Assembly: GCF_052089425.1 (NCBI RefSeq)
Contig: NZ_JBQCZW010000002.1
Location: 122,619 to 186,618 of the forward strand
Direction: 5' to 3'
DNA from: Ancrocorticia sp052089425
GTDB taxonomy: Bacteria > Actinomycetota > Actinomycetes > Actinomycetales > Actinomycetaceae
Length of the DNA stretch: 64,000 nucleotides
Shown: positions 48,190 to 56,177 of the stretch, in pieces
Layout of the letters: each line of letters begins with the position of its first letter
Numbering within the stretch: the stretch's first letter is position 1
The notes under the pieces: generated by a model
Told to the model about the DNA's origin: nothing
Databases searched by the model: none
The model's input: the letters and a program-made list of their open reading frames with translations, nothing else
Program-made: the position numbers and the translations under genes

Positions 48190-48720
48190 ATGCCTAAGCC
48201 CAAGAAGGGCGCGCGACTGGGTGGTTCTGCCGCCCACCAGCGCCACATTATTGCCAATATGTGCAAGGCGCTCATTGAGCACAAATCGGTGACCACCACC
48301 GAAGCCAAAGCAAAGCTTGTCCAGCCCCATATGGAAAAGCTCATCACTAAGGCGAAGAAGGGCGATACCGCTAACCGCCGCCAAGCACTCCGTGTGCTTC
48401 GCGATCGCGAAAGCGCCTACGTCCTCTTCGAGGAACTCGCTCCTCTGTTCTCAGAGCGCGAGGGTGGCTACACCCGCATCGTCAAGATCGGCCCGCGCCG
48501 CGGAGATAACTCTCCGATGGCCGTCCTGTCGCTCGTGACTGAGAAGGTTTCGCCCAAGCAGGCTGCCGTTGCTGAGGCCGAGTCCGCCGCCAAGAAGGCA
48601 GCGACCCTGACCGAAGAGCCCGTAGCAGAAGAGTCCGCTGAGGACGTTTCCGCTGAATCGGCATCTTCCGCTTCTGCGGCATCGGCTGAGTCCGCCGCGT
48701 CAGCAGACGAGGCCAAGTAA
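48190..48720 (+). CDS. rplQ: 50S ribosomal protein L17 (bL17) with acidic tail
   Basis: A 176-residue protein. The conserved core (GARLGGSAAHQRHIIANMCK ... GGYTRIVKIGPRRGDNSPMA) ends near residue 118; the rest is an Ala/Ser/Glu low-complexity tail common in actinobacteria. It sits near the tunnel exit. Last gene of the alpha operon, followed by a 19-bp hairpin. Confidence 0.98.
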   Translation: MPKPKKGARLGGSAAHQRHIIANMCKALIEHKSVTTTEAKAKLVQPHMEKLITKAKKGDTANRRQALRVLRDRESAYVLFEELAPLFSEREGGYTRIVKIGPRRGDNSPMAVLSLVTEKVSPKQAAVAEAESAAKKAATLTEEPVAEESAEDVSAESASSASAASAESAASADEAK

Positions 48721-48758
48721 GGCAAACAGCAACGGGGTTGACGCCCCGCAAGGCTGGT

Positions 48759-48802
48759 GAAGGGGAGGGCGGAACACCGCAGTGTGTTCCGCCCTCCCCT
48801 TC
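48759..48802. terminator. 19-bp hairpin between rplQ and the ROK gene
   Basis: GAAGGGGAGGGCGGAACAC (48759-48777) pairs perfectly with 48784-48802 around a 6-base loop, between convergent genes. There is no U-tract on either strand; a very stable, probably bidirectional, terminator or transcript end block. Confidence 0.75.
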
Positions 48803-48819
48803 CCGTATCTTCACGTTGC

Positions 48820-49659
48820 TCAGTCGGGCAGGTCCCAGTGATCGTTTTCGGTGCTCAAGGGTAGGGTGCGCTCGGGGCTTGCCATGTCCCAGGCGCGCAC
48901 GCCTCCGTTCATGCCGGCGGCGTTGGGTACGAAGATCACGTTATCTCCGAGTTTGCCGCGTACTGACAGGACGATGCGTGCGGAGTTGCCGCCTCCTAGA
49001 TACAGCTTGTCCCACCGGAACACGGGCCACAGTGATTCGATGGCCTTGAGCACGCGGCGTGACCACGCGGTGTCTCCGAGCCGGATGCGTTCGGCTTCAC
49101 CGATCACATCGTCGTAGGTGAGGCCCCAGCGCATGGGAGCGTGTGAGATCTCCAGATGCGGGGCGAGTGTGCCGTTATCGATCAAGGCGGTGCCAAGTCC
49201 TGTGCCTAGGGTGACCATGAGTTCGATACCTTCACCGGAGGCAACACCGGCGGCGGCCACTTCGGCGTCGTTCAAAACAAGCGTCGGAACCCCGAACTGA
49301 TCCTCAAGAACCTTCGAAAGGCTCAAGTTTTCCCATGCGGAGGCTAGCTCCGGAACAATCTTGGTGTGCGGGCCCGCTTTGCGGATGTAATGCGGCGTGT
49401 ACACCACAACCCCGTGGCGAATCATGCCGGGCATCCCGAGTGTGACGCGTTCGAAGCCTTCCACGTTCGCCGCGTGCTTCTTGACGATCCCCATGAGATC
49501 CTCGGGGGGCAGCGGATAGCGCAGGGCTGTGCGCTGTGCGTGGCCAATTTGAAAACCCGCCCTATCGAGCAAGCTGGTTTTGATACCACCGCCGCCACAA
49601 TCAACCGCGAGGGTGCGGAGCTTTGGGGAGGAGCCATCGGTGTGGGACACTGCGTTCAT
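48820..49659 (-). CDS. ROK-family kinase, polyphosphate-glucokinase-like
   Basis: A 279-residue sugar kinase of the ROK family. Phosphate loop VDCGGGGIK, TLGTGLGTALI, catalytic Asp in LNDAEVAA and the PHLEISHAPMRWG segment follow the order seen in actinobacterial PpgK, which phosphorylates glucose with polyphosphate or ATP. The loop GGGGIK differs from the usual GG(T/S)GIK, so donor and substrate are uncertain. ATG 49659 overlaps the divergent truA start (CATG at 49657-49660); GTG 49650 is an alternative. On its strand TACGGT lies 7 bases ahead, suggesting a leaderless mRNA. Confidence 0.82.
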   Translation of the reverse strand: MNAVSHTDGSSPKLRTLAVDCGGGGIKTSLLDRAGFQIGHAQRTALRYPLPPEDLMGIVKKHAANVEGFERVTLGMPGMIRHGVVVYTPHYIRKAGPHTKIVPELASAWENLSLSKVLEDQFGVPTLVLNDAEVAAAGVASGEGIELMVTLGTGLGTALIDNGTLAPHLEISHAPMRWGLTYDDVIGEAERIRLGDTAWSRRVLKAIESLWPVFRWDKLYLGGGNSARIVLSVRGKLGDNVIFVPNAAGMNGGVRAWDMASPERTLPLSTENDHWDLPD

Positions 49660-50539
49660 GAGTTTGACCGTAGCGCATTTGGAACGCGTCCGCCTAGATC
49701 TGGCCTATGACGGCAGCGGGTTTCACGGCTGGGCCGCCCAACCCGGCCTGCGGACAGTGGAGGGTGTGCTCTCCGATGCGCTGGCTACGCTCTTTCGCGA
49801 GTCCGTGGCGCTGACGGTTGCCGGGCGCACCGATGCCGGCGTTCATGCACGCGGCCAGGTGGTGCACGTGGACGTCCCGCAGGATGTGCTGGCCGCGATG
49901 CCGGGGCGCTCCGATAGTGAGCCGTGCGTGGCCCTCCTGCGGCGCCTGAACGCCTTGCTGGCACGCAGCTGCGATGGACCCAAAGGCTCATCTGACGTGG
50001 TGGTGTACCGCGCGGCGGTCGTGCCGGAGGAGTTTGATGCGAGGTTTTCGGCGCTCAGGCGCACCTACACGTATCGCGTATGTGATGAGCCGGAGTGCTT
50101 CGATCCGCTCAGGCGCCACGATGTGCTGTGGGTGACGGACCGGCTGAACGTGCCAGCAATGAACCGGGCGGCTGCCGAATTGCTGGGGGAGCATGACTTC
50201 ATCTCCTACTGCAAGCCGCGCGAGGGCGCCACCACCGTGCGCGAGCTACAACGGTTGGATGCGGTACGCCGCGATAACCTTGTGGAGATCACTGCCACGG
50301 CAGATGCCTTCTGCCACTCCATGGTGCGTACTCTCGTAGGTTCGCTGCTCAAAGTGGGCAGTGGGGCGCGCGACGAGGGCTGGCCGCGCAGGCGCCTCGA
50401 TGAACGCCTGCGCAACGGGGAAGTGATCGTTGCTCCGCCCCATCCGCTGACGCTCCAACGCGTGGACTACCCGGGCCGCGGCGAACTAGCTGCGCGCGCC
50501 GCCCAGACCCGACACGTCCGCGGGGCGTGTGGCTGCTAG
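49658..50539 (+). CDS. truA: tRNA pseudouridine(38-40) synthase
   Basis: A 293-residue enzyme that makes pseudouridine in the anticodon arm. Catalytic Asp is in GRTDAGVHARGQV; LAYDGSGFHGW near the N terminus, HDFISYCKP and FCHSMVRTLVGSLLKVG are typical. ATG 49658 has no Shine-Dalgarno close by (GGGGAGGAG is about 25 bases away), but TTTGGG-17-GACACT would start the mRNA at it. TTG 49679 is an alternative start. Its start overlaps that of the divergent ROK gene. Confidence 0.93.
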   Translation: MSLTVAHLERVRLDLAYDGSGFHGWAAQPGLRTVEGVLSDALATLFRESVALTVAGRTDAGVHARGQVVHVDVPQDVLAAMPGRSDSEPCVALLRRLNALLARSCDGPKGSSDVVVYRAAVVPEEFDARFSALRRTYTYRVCDEPECFDPLRRHDVLWVTDRLNVPAMNRAAAELLGEHDFISYCKPREGATTVRELQRLDAVRRDNLVEITATADAFCHSMVRTLVGSLLKVGSGARDEGWPRRRLDERLRNGEVIVAPPHPLTLQRVDYPGRGELAARAAQTRHVRGACGC

Positions 50540-50569
50540 AGATGTGGCCAACTCCATGCACCCATTCTT

Positions 50570-50598
50570 TTGACCGCGCATGCGCTAGCAACTATTCT
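50570..50598 (+). promoter_or_regulatory. rplM-rpsI promoter
   Basis: TTGACC (50570-50575), a 17-base spacer and TATTCT (50593-50598), about 130 bases before rplM. The leader contains hairpin GGGACGC (50678-50684) / GCGTCCC (50699-50705), a candidate L13 autoregulatory site. Confidence 0.65.
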
Positions 50599-50731
50599 TG
50601 AATCTTGTTGTGCACACTGCATATTCGGTGTAATCCCACTCGCCGGTGCAGAGTCCAACAATTGACCCTTATCCTCTGGGACGCAATGCTTCAATTTCGC
50701 GTCCCTACAACGAGAAACGAAGGCTACGCCC

Positions 50732-51175
50732 GTGCGCACGTATTCACCGAAGCCAGGCGACGTCGATACCAAGTGGTACATCATTGATGCCACCGATGTT
50801 GTCCTAGGCCGACTGGCAGCTCAGGTTGCCACCCTGCTCCGTGGGAAGCATAAGCCGACCTTCGCACCGCACGCCGACGGTGGCGATTACGTCATCGTCG
50901 TGAACGCAGAAAAGATTGCGTTGACCGGAAGCAAGCGCGAACAGAAGTTCGCCTATCGCCACTCCGGTTTCCCCGGCGGTCTGAAGGCCACCTCATACAC
51001 CGAGCTGCTCGCCTCCAATCCAGAATTGGCTATGGAGAAGGCAGTTGCAGGAATGCTCCCGAAGAACACCCTCGGACGCCAGCAGCTTGCAAAGCTGAAG
51101 GTATACCGCGGCAGTGAGCATCCACACAAGGCCCAGCAGCCTGAGCCCTACACGCTCAAAAAGATTGCTCAGTGA
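50732..51175 (+). CDS. rplM: 50S ribosomal protein L13 (uL13)
   Basis: A 147-residue protein: RTYSPKPGDVDTKWYIIDAT, GRLAAQVATLLRGKHKPTF, AVAGMLPKN and the end HPHKAQQPEPYTL. An early 50S assembly factor. GTG 50732; the upstream purine block CGAGAAACGAAGG serves as ribosome-binding site. Followed by rpsI after 27 bases. Confidence 0.98.
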   Translation: MRTYSPKPGDVDTKWYIIDATDVVLGRLAAQVATLLRGKHKPTFAPHADGGDYVIVVNAEKIALTGSKREQKFAYRHSGFPGGLKATSYTELLASNPELAMEKAVAGMLPKNTLGRQQLAKLKVYRGSEHPHKAQQPEPYTLKKIAQ

Positions 51176-51202
51176 GCCTTCCCGGAACAGGACGATTAAA
51201 CA

Positions 51203-51691
51203 ATGGCTGAGACCACAATTGATACCGAGCTGGACGAAGATTTCGCCGGCTCTTACACCTCTGAGAGCGAAGCTGCCCAGACCGGTCAGGGTGCATCCCT
51301 GACCGCCCCGGGACAGGCTCTTGGCCGCCGCAAGCAGGCCATCGCTCGTGTTCGTCTAGTCCCCGGTAGCGGGGAATGGAAGATCAACGGACGCTCCCTC
51401 GAGGATTACTTCCCGAACAAGCTGCATCGCCAGCTTGTCAACGATCCCTTCACGCTTCTTGATCTGGAAGGCCGCTTCGACGTTGTTGCTCGCATCAACG
51501 GCGGTGGCATCTCCGGTCAGGCTGGCGCGCTTCGCTTGGGCATTGCCCGCGCTCTGAACGAGATTGATCGCGATAACAATCGCGCCGCTCTCAAGAAGGC
51601 CGGCTTCCTGACCCGCGATGCTCGCGCTGTTGAGCGCAAGAAGGCTGGACTCAAGAAGGCCCGCAAGGCCTCGCAGTTCTCCAAGCGCTGA
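51203..51691 (+). CDS. rpsI: 30S ribosomal protein S9 (uS9)
   Basis: A 162-residue protein; an acidic N-terminal extension of about 40 residues precedes the core ALGRRKQAIARVRLVPGSG, GGGISGQAGALRLGIARAL and the invariant tail KARKASQFSKR that reaches the P-site tRNA. The extension is usual in actinobacteria. Terminator at 51708. Confidence 0.98.
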   Translation: MAETTIDTELDEDFAGSYTSESEAAQTGQGASLTAPGQALGRRKQAIARVRLVPGSGEWKINGRSLEDYFPNKLHRQLVNDPFTLLDLEGRFDVVARINGGGISGQAGALRLGIARALNEIDRDNNRAALKKAGFLTRDARAVERKKAGLKKARKASQFSKR

Positions 51692-51707
51692 GTTTTTCAC
51701 GCGCTAT

Positions 51708-51738
51708 ACGAGGGGCTCTTCGGAGCCCCTCGTTTTTT
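51708..51738 (+). terminator. rplM-rpsI terminator with UUCG tetraloop
   Basis: Stem ACGAGGGGCTC (51708-51718) / GAGCCCCTCGT (51723-51733), loop TTCG, then TTTTTT. Confidence 0.95.
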
Positions 51739-51823
51739 GCGCTCGGCCCAATCGCCACGGCGATGAGCGCTCACCGCTCCGGGGTGACATAATCAGTGGG
51801 TAACAGCTTCCGAGGAGGAATAC

Positions 51824-53173
51824 ATGCCCCGCTTGTTCGGCACCGATGGCGTCCGTGGCTTGGCCAACAAAGAGGTCACCGCAAATCTTGCACTTTCGCT
51901 AGGGGACGCGGCAGCCCGCGTCCTCACAAAGGAGACAGCACCCGGCCACCGGCCGCACGCGGTGATCGCCCGCGATACGCGAGTATCGGGAGCCATGCTG
52001 GCTCAGGCAGTAGCGGCCGGACTGGCGAGCGCCGGCATCGATGTGGATCACGTGGACGTGCTCCCCACACCGGGACTGGCGTTCTTGACTGCGGACGATG
52101 ACGTGGATCTTGGCGTTGTGATCTCCGCATCGCACAACCCAATGCAGGATAACGGCATCAAGTTCTTTGCTCGCGGGGGCTTCAAGCTAGAGGATTCGCT
52201 TGAGGATGAGATTGAGGCGCTTCTTGGCAAGAACTGGACCCGCCCAACTGGCGAGGGCGTTGGCATGATCACAAGCGCCACCCAGCAGGCGGACGAGGCC
52301 TATATCCGCCACCTCGTTGGATCAATTTCCACCCCACTGGATTCGCTGAAGATCGTGGTGGATTGCGCGAACGGCGCCACATCGGCCGTTGCCCCAGAGG
52401 CTCTGCGCCGCGCTGGCGCACAGGTGGTGGTCATCAACGCGGAGCCCGACGGCTACAACATCAACCTTCACTGCGGCTCCACGCACCCGGAGCAGCTCCA
52501 AAGCGCGGTGGTGGAACACGGAGCAGATTTTGGTGTGGCCTTCGATGGTGACGCGGATCGTTGCCTCGCCGTGGATGCGCAGGGCACCTTGGTGGACGGC
52601 GATCAGATCATGGGAATGCTGGCCATCGCCCTCAAAGAAGAGGGAAAGCTGGAGCACAACACGCTGGTTGTTACCGTCATGTCCAACCTGGGCCTCATCT
52701 TGGCGATGAACGCGGAAGGCATCGAGACTGTCCAGACGGGCGTGGGGGACCGCTACGTTCTCGAAGCGATGCGCGCCGGAGGCTTCGTGCTGGGCGGGGA
52801 GCAGTCCGGCCACATTATTTCCTTGGAGCACGCCACCACAGGAGACGGCACGCTCACCTCCCTCCTGCTGGCCGAACGCGTGGTGCGCTCCGGTAAGCCG
52901 CTGGCTGAGCTTGCCTCGGTTGTCACGCGCCTGCCGCAAACCCTCATCAACGTTCCCAATGTGGATAAGCGCGCCGCCGCCAAGGATACGGGCCTAGCCG
53001 AGGCCGTGGCCGCCGCCGAACTCAAGCTTGGCGCAACGGGCCGCGTGCTGCTGCGCCCCTCCGGCACGGAGCCGCTCGTGCGCGTGATGGTAGAAGCGGC
53101 TACCCAAGAAGAAGCAGATGCCGTGGCCGGTGAACTGGCGGGAGTGGTCAAGGAACGCCTCTCGCTCAGCTAA
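51824..53173 (+). CDS. glmM: Phosphoglucosamine mutase
   Basis: A 449-residue alpha-D-phosphohexomutase that converts glucosamine-6-phosphate to glucosamine-1-phosphate for UDP-GlcNAc. Start RLFGTDGVRGLAN, phosphoserine loop ISASHNPMQDNGIKFF, metal loop DGDADR, sugar loop GGEQSGH and the phosphate loop RPSGTEPLVRVM are all intact. ATG follows CCGAGGAGGAATAC. Faces coaA, with GTC element copy 4 between. Confidence 0.98.
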   Translation: MPRLFGTDGVRGLANKEVTANLALSLGDAAARVLTKETAPGHRPHAVIARDTRVSGAMLAQAVAAGLASAGIDVDHVDVLPTPGLAFLTADDDVDLGVVISASHNPMQDNGIKFFARGGFKLEDSLEDEIEALLGKNWTRPTGEGVGMITSATQQADEAYIRHLVGSISTPLDSLKIVVDCANGATSAVAPEALRRAGAQVVVINAEPDGYNINLHCGSTHPEQLQSAVVEHGADFGVAFDGDADRCLAVDAQGTLVDGDQIMGMLAIALKEEGKLEHNTLVVTVMSNLGLILAMNAEGIETVQTGVGDRYVLEAMRAGGFVLGGEQSGHIISLEHATTGDGTLTSLLLAERVVRSGKPLAELASVVTRLPQTLINVPNVDKRAAAKDTGLAEAVAAAELKLGATGRVLLRPSGTEPLVRVMVEAATQEEADAVAGELAGVVKERLSLS

Positions 53174-53205
53174 TCGCGGGGAAGGTACATGCGGGAGGGG
53201 CTTCG

Positions 53206-53233
53206 CCGTCGTCGTCTTTTTTGACGACGACGG
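53206..53233. repeat. (GTC)n-A/T6 intergenic element, copy 4 (palindromic)
   Basis: CCGTCGTCGTC (53206-53216) pairs perfectly with GACGACGACGG (53223-53233) around TTTTTT. It lies between convergent glmM and coaA, 5 bases from the coaA stop, and is preceded by GGGAGGGGC as in copy 2. In reverse complement it reads (GTC)3-A6, like the other copies. Confidence 0.7.
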
Positions 53234-53237
53234 GACC

Positions 53238-54173
53238 CTACAACTTGCGCAACAACACTTCGGAAATGGAATGGTCCGGGCCCTTGCGCAACACGACGTC
53301 TGCGCGCGAACGGGTGGGCTCGATGTTCTCGATCAGGTTGGGAAGATTGACGGTGGTCCACACGTTATCGGCGTAGGCGGCCAGCTCATGATCGGGCATG
53401 AACGCCAACTTGTAGAAGTAGGCATCAGGCTGGGTGAAGGCGAGCTTGCGGAGCTTGAAGATGCGCTCCAGATACCAGCGCTGGATATCGCCAGCGGTGG
53501 CGTCCACGTAAATGGACAGATCGAAGAAATCCGAGACGGCTAACAGATCGTTCGTGGAGGCCCGGCGCGGGGGCTGGAGGACGTTCAATCCCTCAACGAT
53601 GAGGATATCGGGATGATTGACGGCCTGTTCGGCTCCGGGAACGATGTCATAGGTGATGTGGTCATACACTGGGGCGCTCACGCTGTCCACGCCGGCCTTG
53701 ACCTGCTTGAGGAAATTGATCAGCGCGGGGCGATCGTAGGATTCGGGGAATCCCTTGCGGGACATGATCCCGCGTTCCTCCAAGACGGCGTTGGGGAACA
53801 GGAAACCGTCCGTGGTGACCAGCTCAACCTTGGGGGTTGCGGGCCAGCGGCGCAACAACTCGCGAAGAAGGCGGGAGGTTGTGGATTTGCCAACGGCCAC
53901 GGAACCGGCCACCGCAATCACGAAGGGCGTACGCCGCTCGTGTAGCCCAAGGAACTCGGACGTGCGGGTGTGAAGGCGGCCAACTTCGGCCGTATACATC
54001 TGCAGAAGGGCGGAAAGCGGCCGGTAGATGGCGTCCGCCTCAGCAAGGTCAATCGGGTCACCAAGGGCAGAAAGCCGGCGAATATCGCTATGGGTGAGTG
54101 GCAACGGCGTGGATTGGGCTAGGGCGCTCCACTGTTCGTGCGAGAAACTCAGCACATGATTCGCGGCTTCCAT
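53238..54173 (-). CDS. coaA: Type I pantothenate kinase
   Basis: A 311-residue kinase for the first step of coenzyme A synthesis. P-loop GSVAVGKST, VELVTTDGFLFPN, GFPESYD and ILIVEGLNVLQ are present, as in prokaryotic CoaA. I chose ATG 54173; GTG 54179 and TTG 54182 are in frame just upstream. TAAAGT lies 8 bases ahead of the ATG, so the leader would be very short. glmM-coaA-glmS is a common actinobacterial order. Confidence 0.96.
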   Translation of the reverse strand: MEAANHVLSFSHEQWSALAQSTPLPLTHSDIRRLSALGDPIDLAEADAIYRPLSALLQMYTAEVGRLHTRTSEFLGLHERRTPFVIAVAGSVAVGKSTTSRLLRELLRRWPATPKVELVTTDGFLFPNAVLEERGIMSRKGFPESYDRPALINFLKQVKAGVDSVSAPVYDHITYDIVPGAEQAVNHPDILIVEGLNVLQPPRRASTNDLLAVSDFFDLSIYVDATAGDIQRWYLERIFKLRKLAFTQPDAYFYKLAFMPDHELAAYADNVWTTVNLPNLIENIEPTRSRADVVLRKGPDHSISEVLLRKL

Positions 54174-54263
54174 ATTCACCAACTTTACGGGGTGTTGGCG
54201 CGCCGTGCCCGCCCTGCTCGCAAATCTCGCCAGTGTGTTAGCCGCTGGGGGCGATGTGACCGC

Positions 54264-54269
54264 TAGAAT
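54264..54269 (+). promoter_or_regulatory. -10 element giving leaderless glmS
   Basis: TAGAAT ends 6 bases before the glmS ATG at 54276, and there is no Shine-Dalgarno sequence. No good -35 is seen. Confidence 0.5.
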
Positions 54270-54275
54270 GTGGGC

Positions 54276-56135
54276 ATGTGCGGAATCGTTGGATACGTTG
54301 GGCCGAGCGCCCCCTCAACCAGACCACTTGACGTTGTACTAGAGGGCCTGTCCCGGCTCGAATACCGCGGCTATGATTCGGCGGGTGTTGCCTTAGCCGG
54401 AGAAAACGGGATGCATGTGGCCAAACGGGCCGGCCGCCTCGATAACCTTCGCGACGAGCTGGCCAAGCACCCGGCGCCCCCGGCAACGGCCGCTATTGGA
54501 CACACGCGGTGGGCAACCCACGGCGGGCCAACCGATACGAACGCTCACCCACACGTGAGCTTTGATGGCCGGGTGGCCGTGGTGCACAACGGCATTATTG
54601 AAAACTACCGGGAGCTGGCTGATGAACTGGCCGATCGCGGCATTACGCTCACCTCCCAAACGGACACGGAAATAGCGGCTCATCATCTGGCCCTTGAGCT
54701 CGCGGGCGGCGGGGATCTGTTGGCGGCCATGTGCGCGCTGGCGCGCCGCCTTGAGGGATCATTCACGCTGGTGGCGATGGATGGCGAGCGTCCGGATGCG
54801 ATCGTAGCGGCCCGCCGCAACTCACCGCTCGTGGTGGGGCTGGGAGATGGCGAAAACTTCCTCGGATCGGATGTTGCGGCGTTTGTGGGCCAAACCCGGC
54901 GCGCGATGGAACTGGGGCAGGACCGCATCGTGCGTGTGAGCGCGGACGGCGTGGAGGTTGTTGACTTTGATGGGGCGGCGCAAGAGGGCCGGCCGTTTGA
55001 GGTGGACTGGGACGTGAACGCCGCCGTGAAGGGCGGATATGACACGTTCATGGACAAGGAGATCCATGAGGAGCCCACCGCCGTGGCCGAAACCCTGCGT
55101 GGGCGCACATCACCGGCTGGACGCCTCATGCTGGACGAGATGCGCATTGGCGAATCCGTGCTGCGCTCGATTGACAAGATCATTGTGGTGGCCTGTGGAA
55201 CGGCGTCCTATGCCGGGCACGTGGCCAAGTACGCGATCGAACATTGGTGCCGTATCCCAGTGGAGGTAGAGCTGGCCCACGAGTTCCGTTACCGCGATCC
55301 TGTGGTGAATGAGAAAACGCTGGTTGTTGCCATCTCCCAATCCGGGGAAACGATGGACACGCTGATGGCCATCCGCCACGCCCGCGAACAGGGATCGAAG
55401 GTACTGGCCATCGTCAACACTCACGGCTCCACGATCGCCCGCGAATCTGATGCCGTGCTGTACACCCACGCTGGGCCAGAGGTGGCGGTAGCCTCCACGA
55501 AGGCGTTCATCGCTCAGATCACGGCGTGCTACCTGCTGGGCCTGTACTTGGCGGAGCTGCGCGGCAACAAGTATGAGGATGAGGTGGCCACCTACCTTGA
55601 GGAGCTCGGCAAGATGCCAGGGCGCATCGAGGAGGTGCTCGAATCCGAGGAGGACATCCGCGAATTCGCGCGTTCCCTGGAGGATGCGAACTCCGTGTTG
55701 TTCTTGGGACGGCACGTGGGCTTCCCCGTGGCACTTGAAGGGGCGCTCAAGCTCAAGGAGCTGGCCTACATCCATGCGGAGGGCTTCGCCGCTGGCGAGC
55801 TCAAGCACGGTCCGATCGCGCTGATCGAACAGGATCTTCCCGTGTTCGTGATCGTGCCAACCCCGCGCCGCCCGCTCCTGCACTCCAAGGTGATCTCGAA
55901 CCTGCAGGAAGTCCGCGCACGCGGGGCCCGCGCCATCGCGATCGCCGAAGAGGGCGATACAGAAGCCAGCGCATACGCCGAAAAGGTGTTCTGGGTTCCG
56001 CGCACTACCCCCACGCTCATGATGCCGCTGGTGACCGTTGTGCCCCTGCAGATCTTCGCGAGCGAGCTGGCGCGCGTTAAGGGATACGATGTTGATAAGC
56101 CGCGAAACCTCGCCAAATCGGTGACGGTGGAGTAG
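54276..56135 (+). CDS. glmS: Glutamine-fructose-6-phosphate aminotransferase
   Basis: A 619-residue enzyme: N-terminal glutaminase with Cys2 (MCGIVGYVG), GHTRWATHG and HNGIIENYREL, then two SIS isomerase domains (CGTASYAGHVAKY; SQSGETMDTL) and the C-terminal KSVTVE. It makes glucosamine-6-phosphate, the entry to UDP-GlcNAc. ATG 54276 is required so that Cys2 becomes the N-terminal nucleophile; two codons upstream exist but would block it. Heads a run with nnr, alr and the tsa genes. No glmS ribozyme is seen upstream. Confidence 0.98.
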   Translation: MCGIVGYVGPSAPSTRPLDVVLEGLSRLEYRGYDSAGVALAGENGMHVAKRAGRLDNLRDELAKHPAPPATAAIGHTRWATHGGPTDTNAHPHVSFDGRVAVVHNGIIENYRELADELADRGITLTSQTDTEIAAHHLALELAGGGDLLAAMCALARRLEGSFTLVAMDGERPDAIVAARRNSPLVVGLGDGENFLGSDVAAFVGQTRRAMELGQDRIVRVSADGVEVVDFDGAAQEGRPFEVDWDVNAAVKGGYDTFMDKEIHEEPTAVAETLRGRTSPAGRLMLDEMRIGESVLRSIDKIIVVACGTASYAGHVAKYAIEHWCRIPVEVELAHEFRYRDPVVNEKTLVVAISQSGETMDTLMAIRHAREQGSKVLAIVNTHGSTIARESDAVLYTHAGPEVAVASTKAFIAQITACYLLGLYLAELRGNKYEDEVATYLEELGKMPGRIEEVLESEEDIREFARSLEDANSVLFLGRHVGFPVALEGALKLKELAYIHAEGFAAGELKHGPIALIEQDLPVFVIVPTPRRPLLHSKVISNLQEVRARGARAIAIAEEGDTEASAYAEKVFWVPRTTPTLMMPLVTVVPLQIFASELARVKGYDVDKPRNLAKSVTVE

Positions 56136-56177
56136 CGGACAATCCGGAGTACATCCGGGAGAAGAATCGGGTGAAGG

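Noticed and set aside
54180..54275. A glmS ribozyme or other riboswitch upstream of glmS
   Set aside because: Too short a gap, and the -10 element lies 6 bases from the start codon, leaving no room for a leader RNA.
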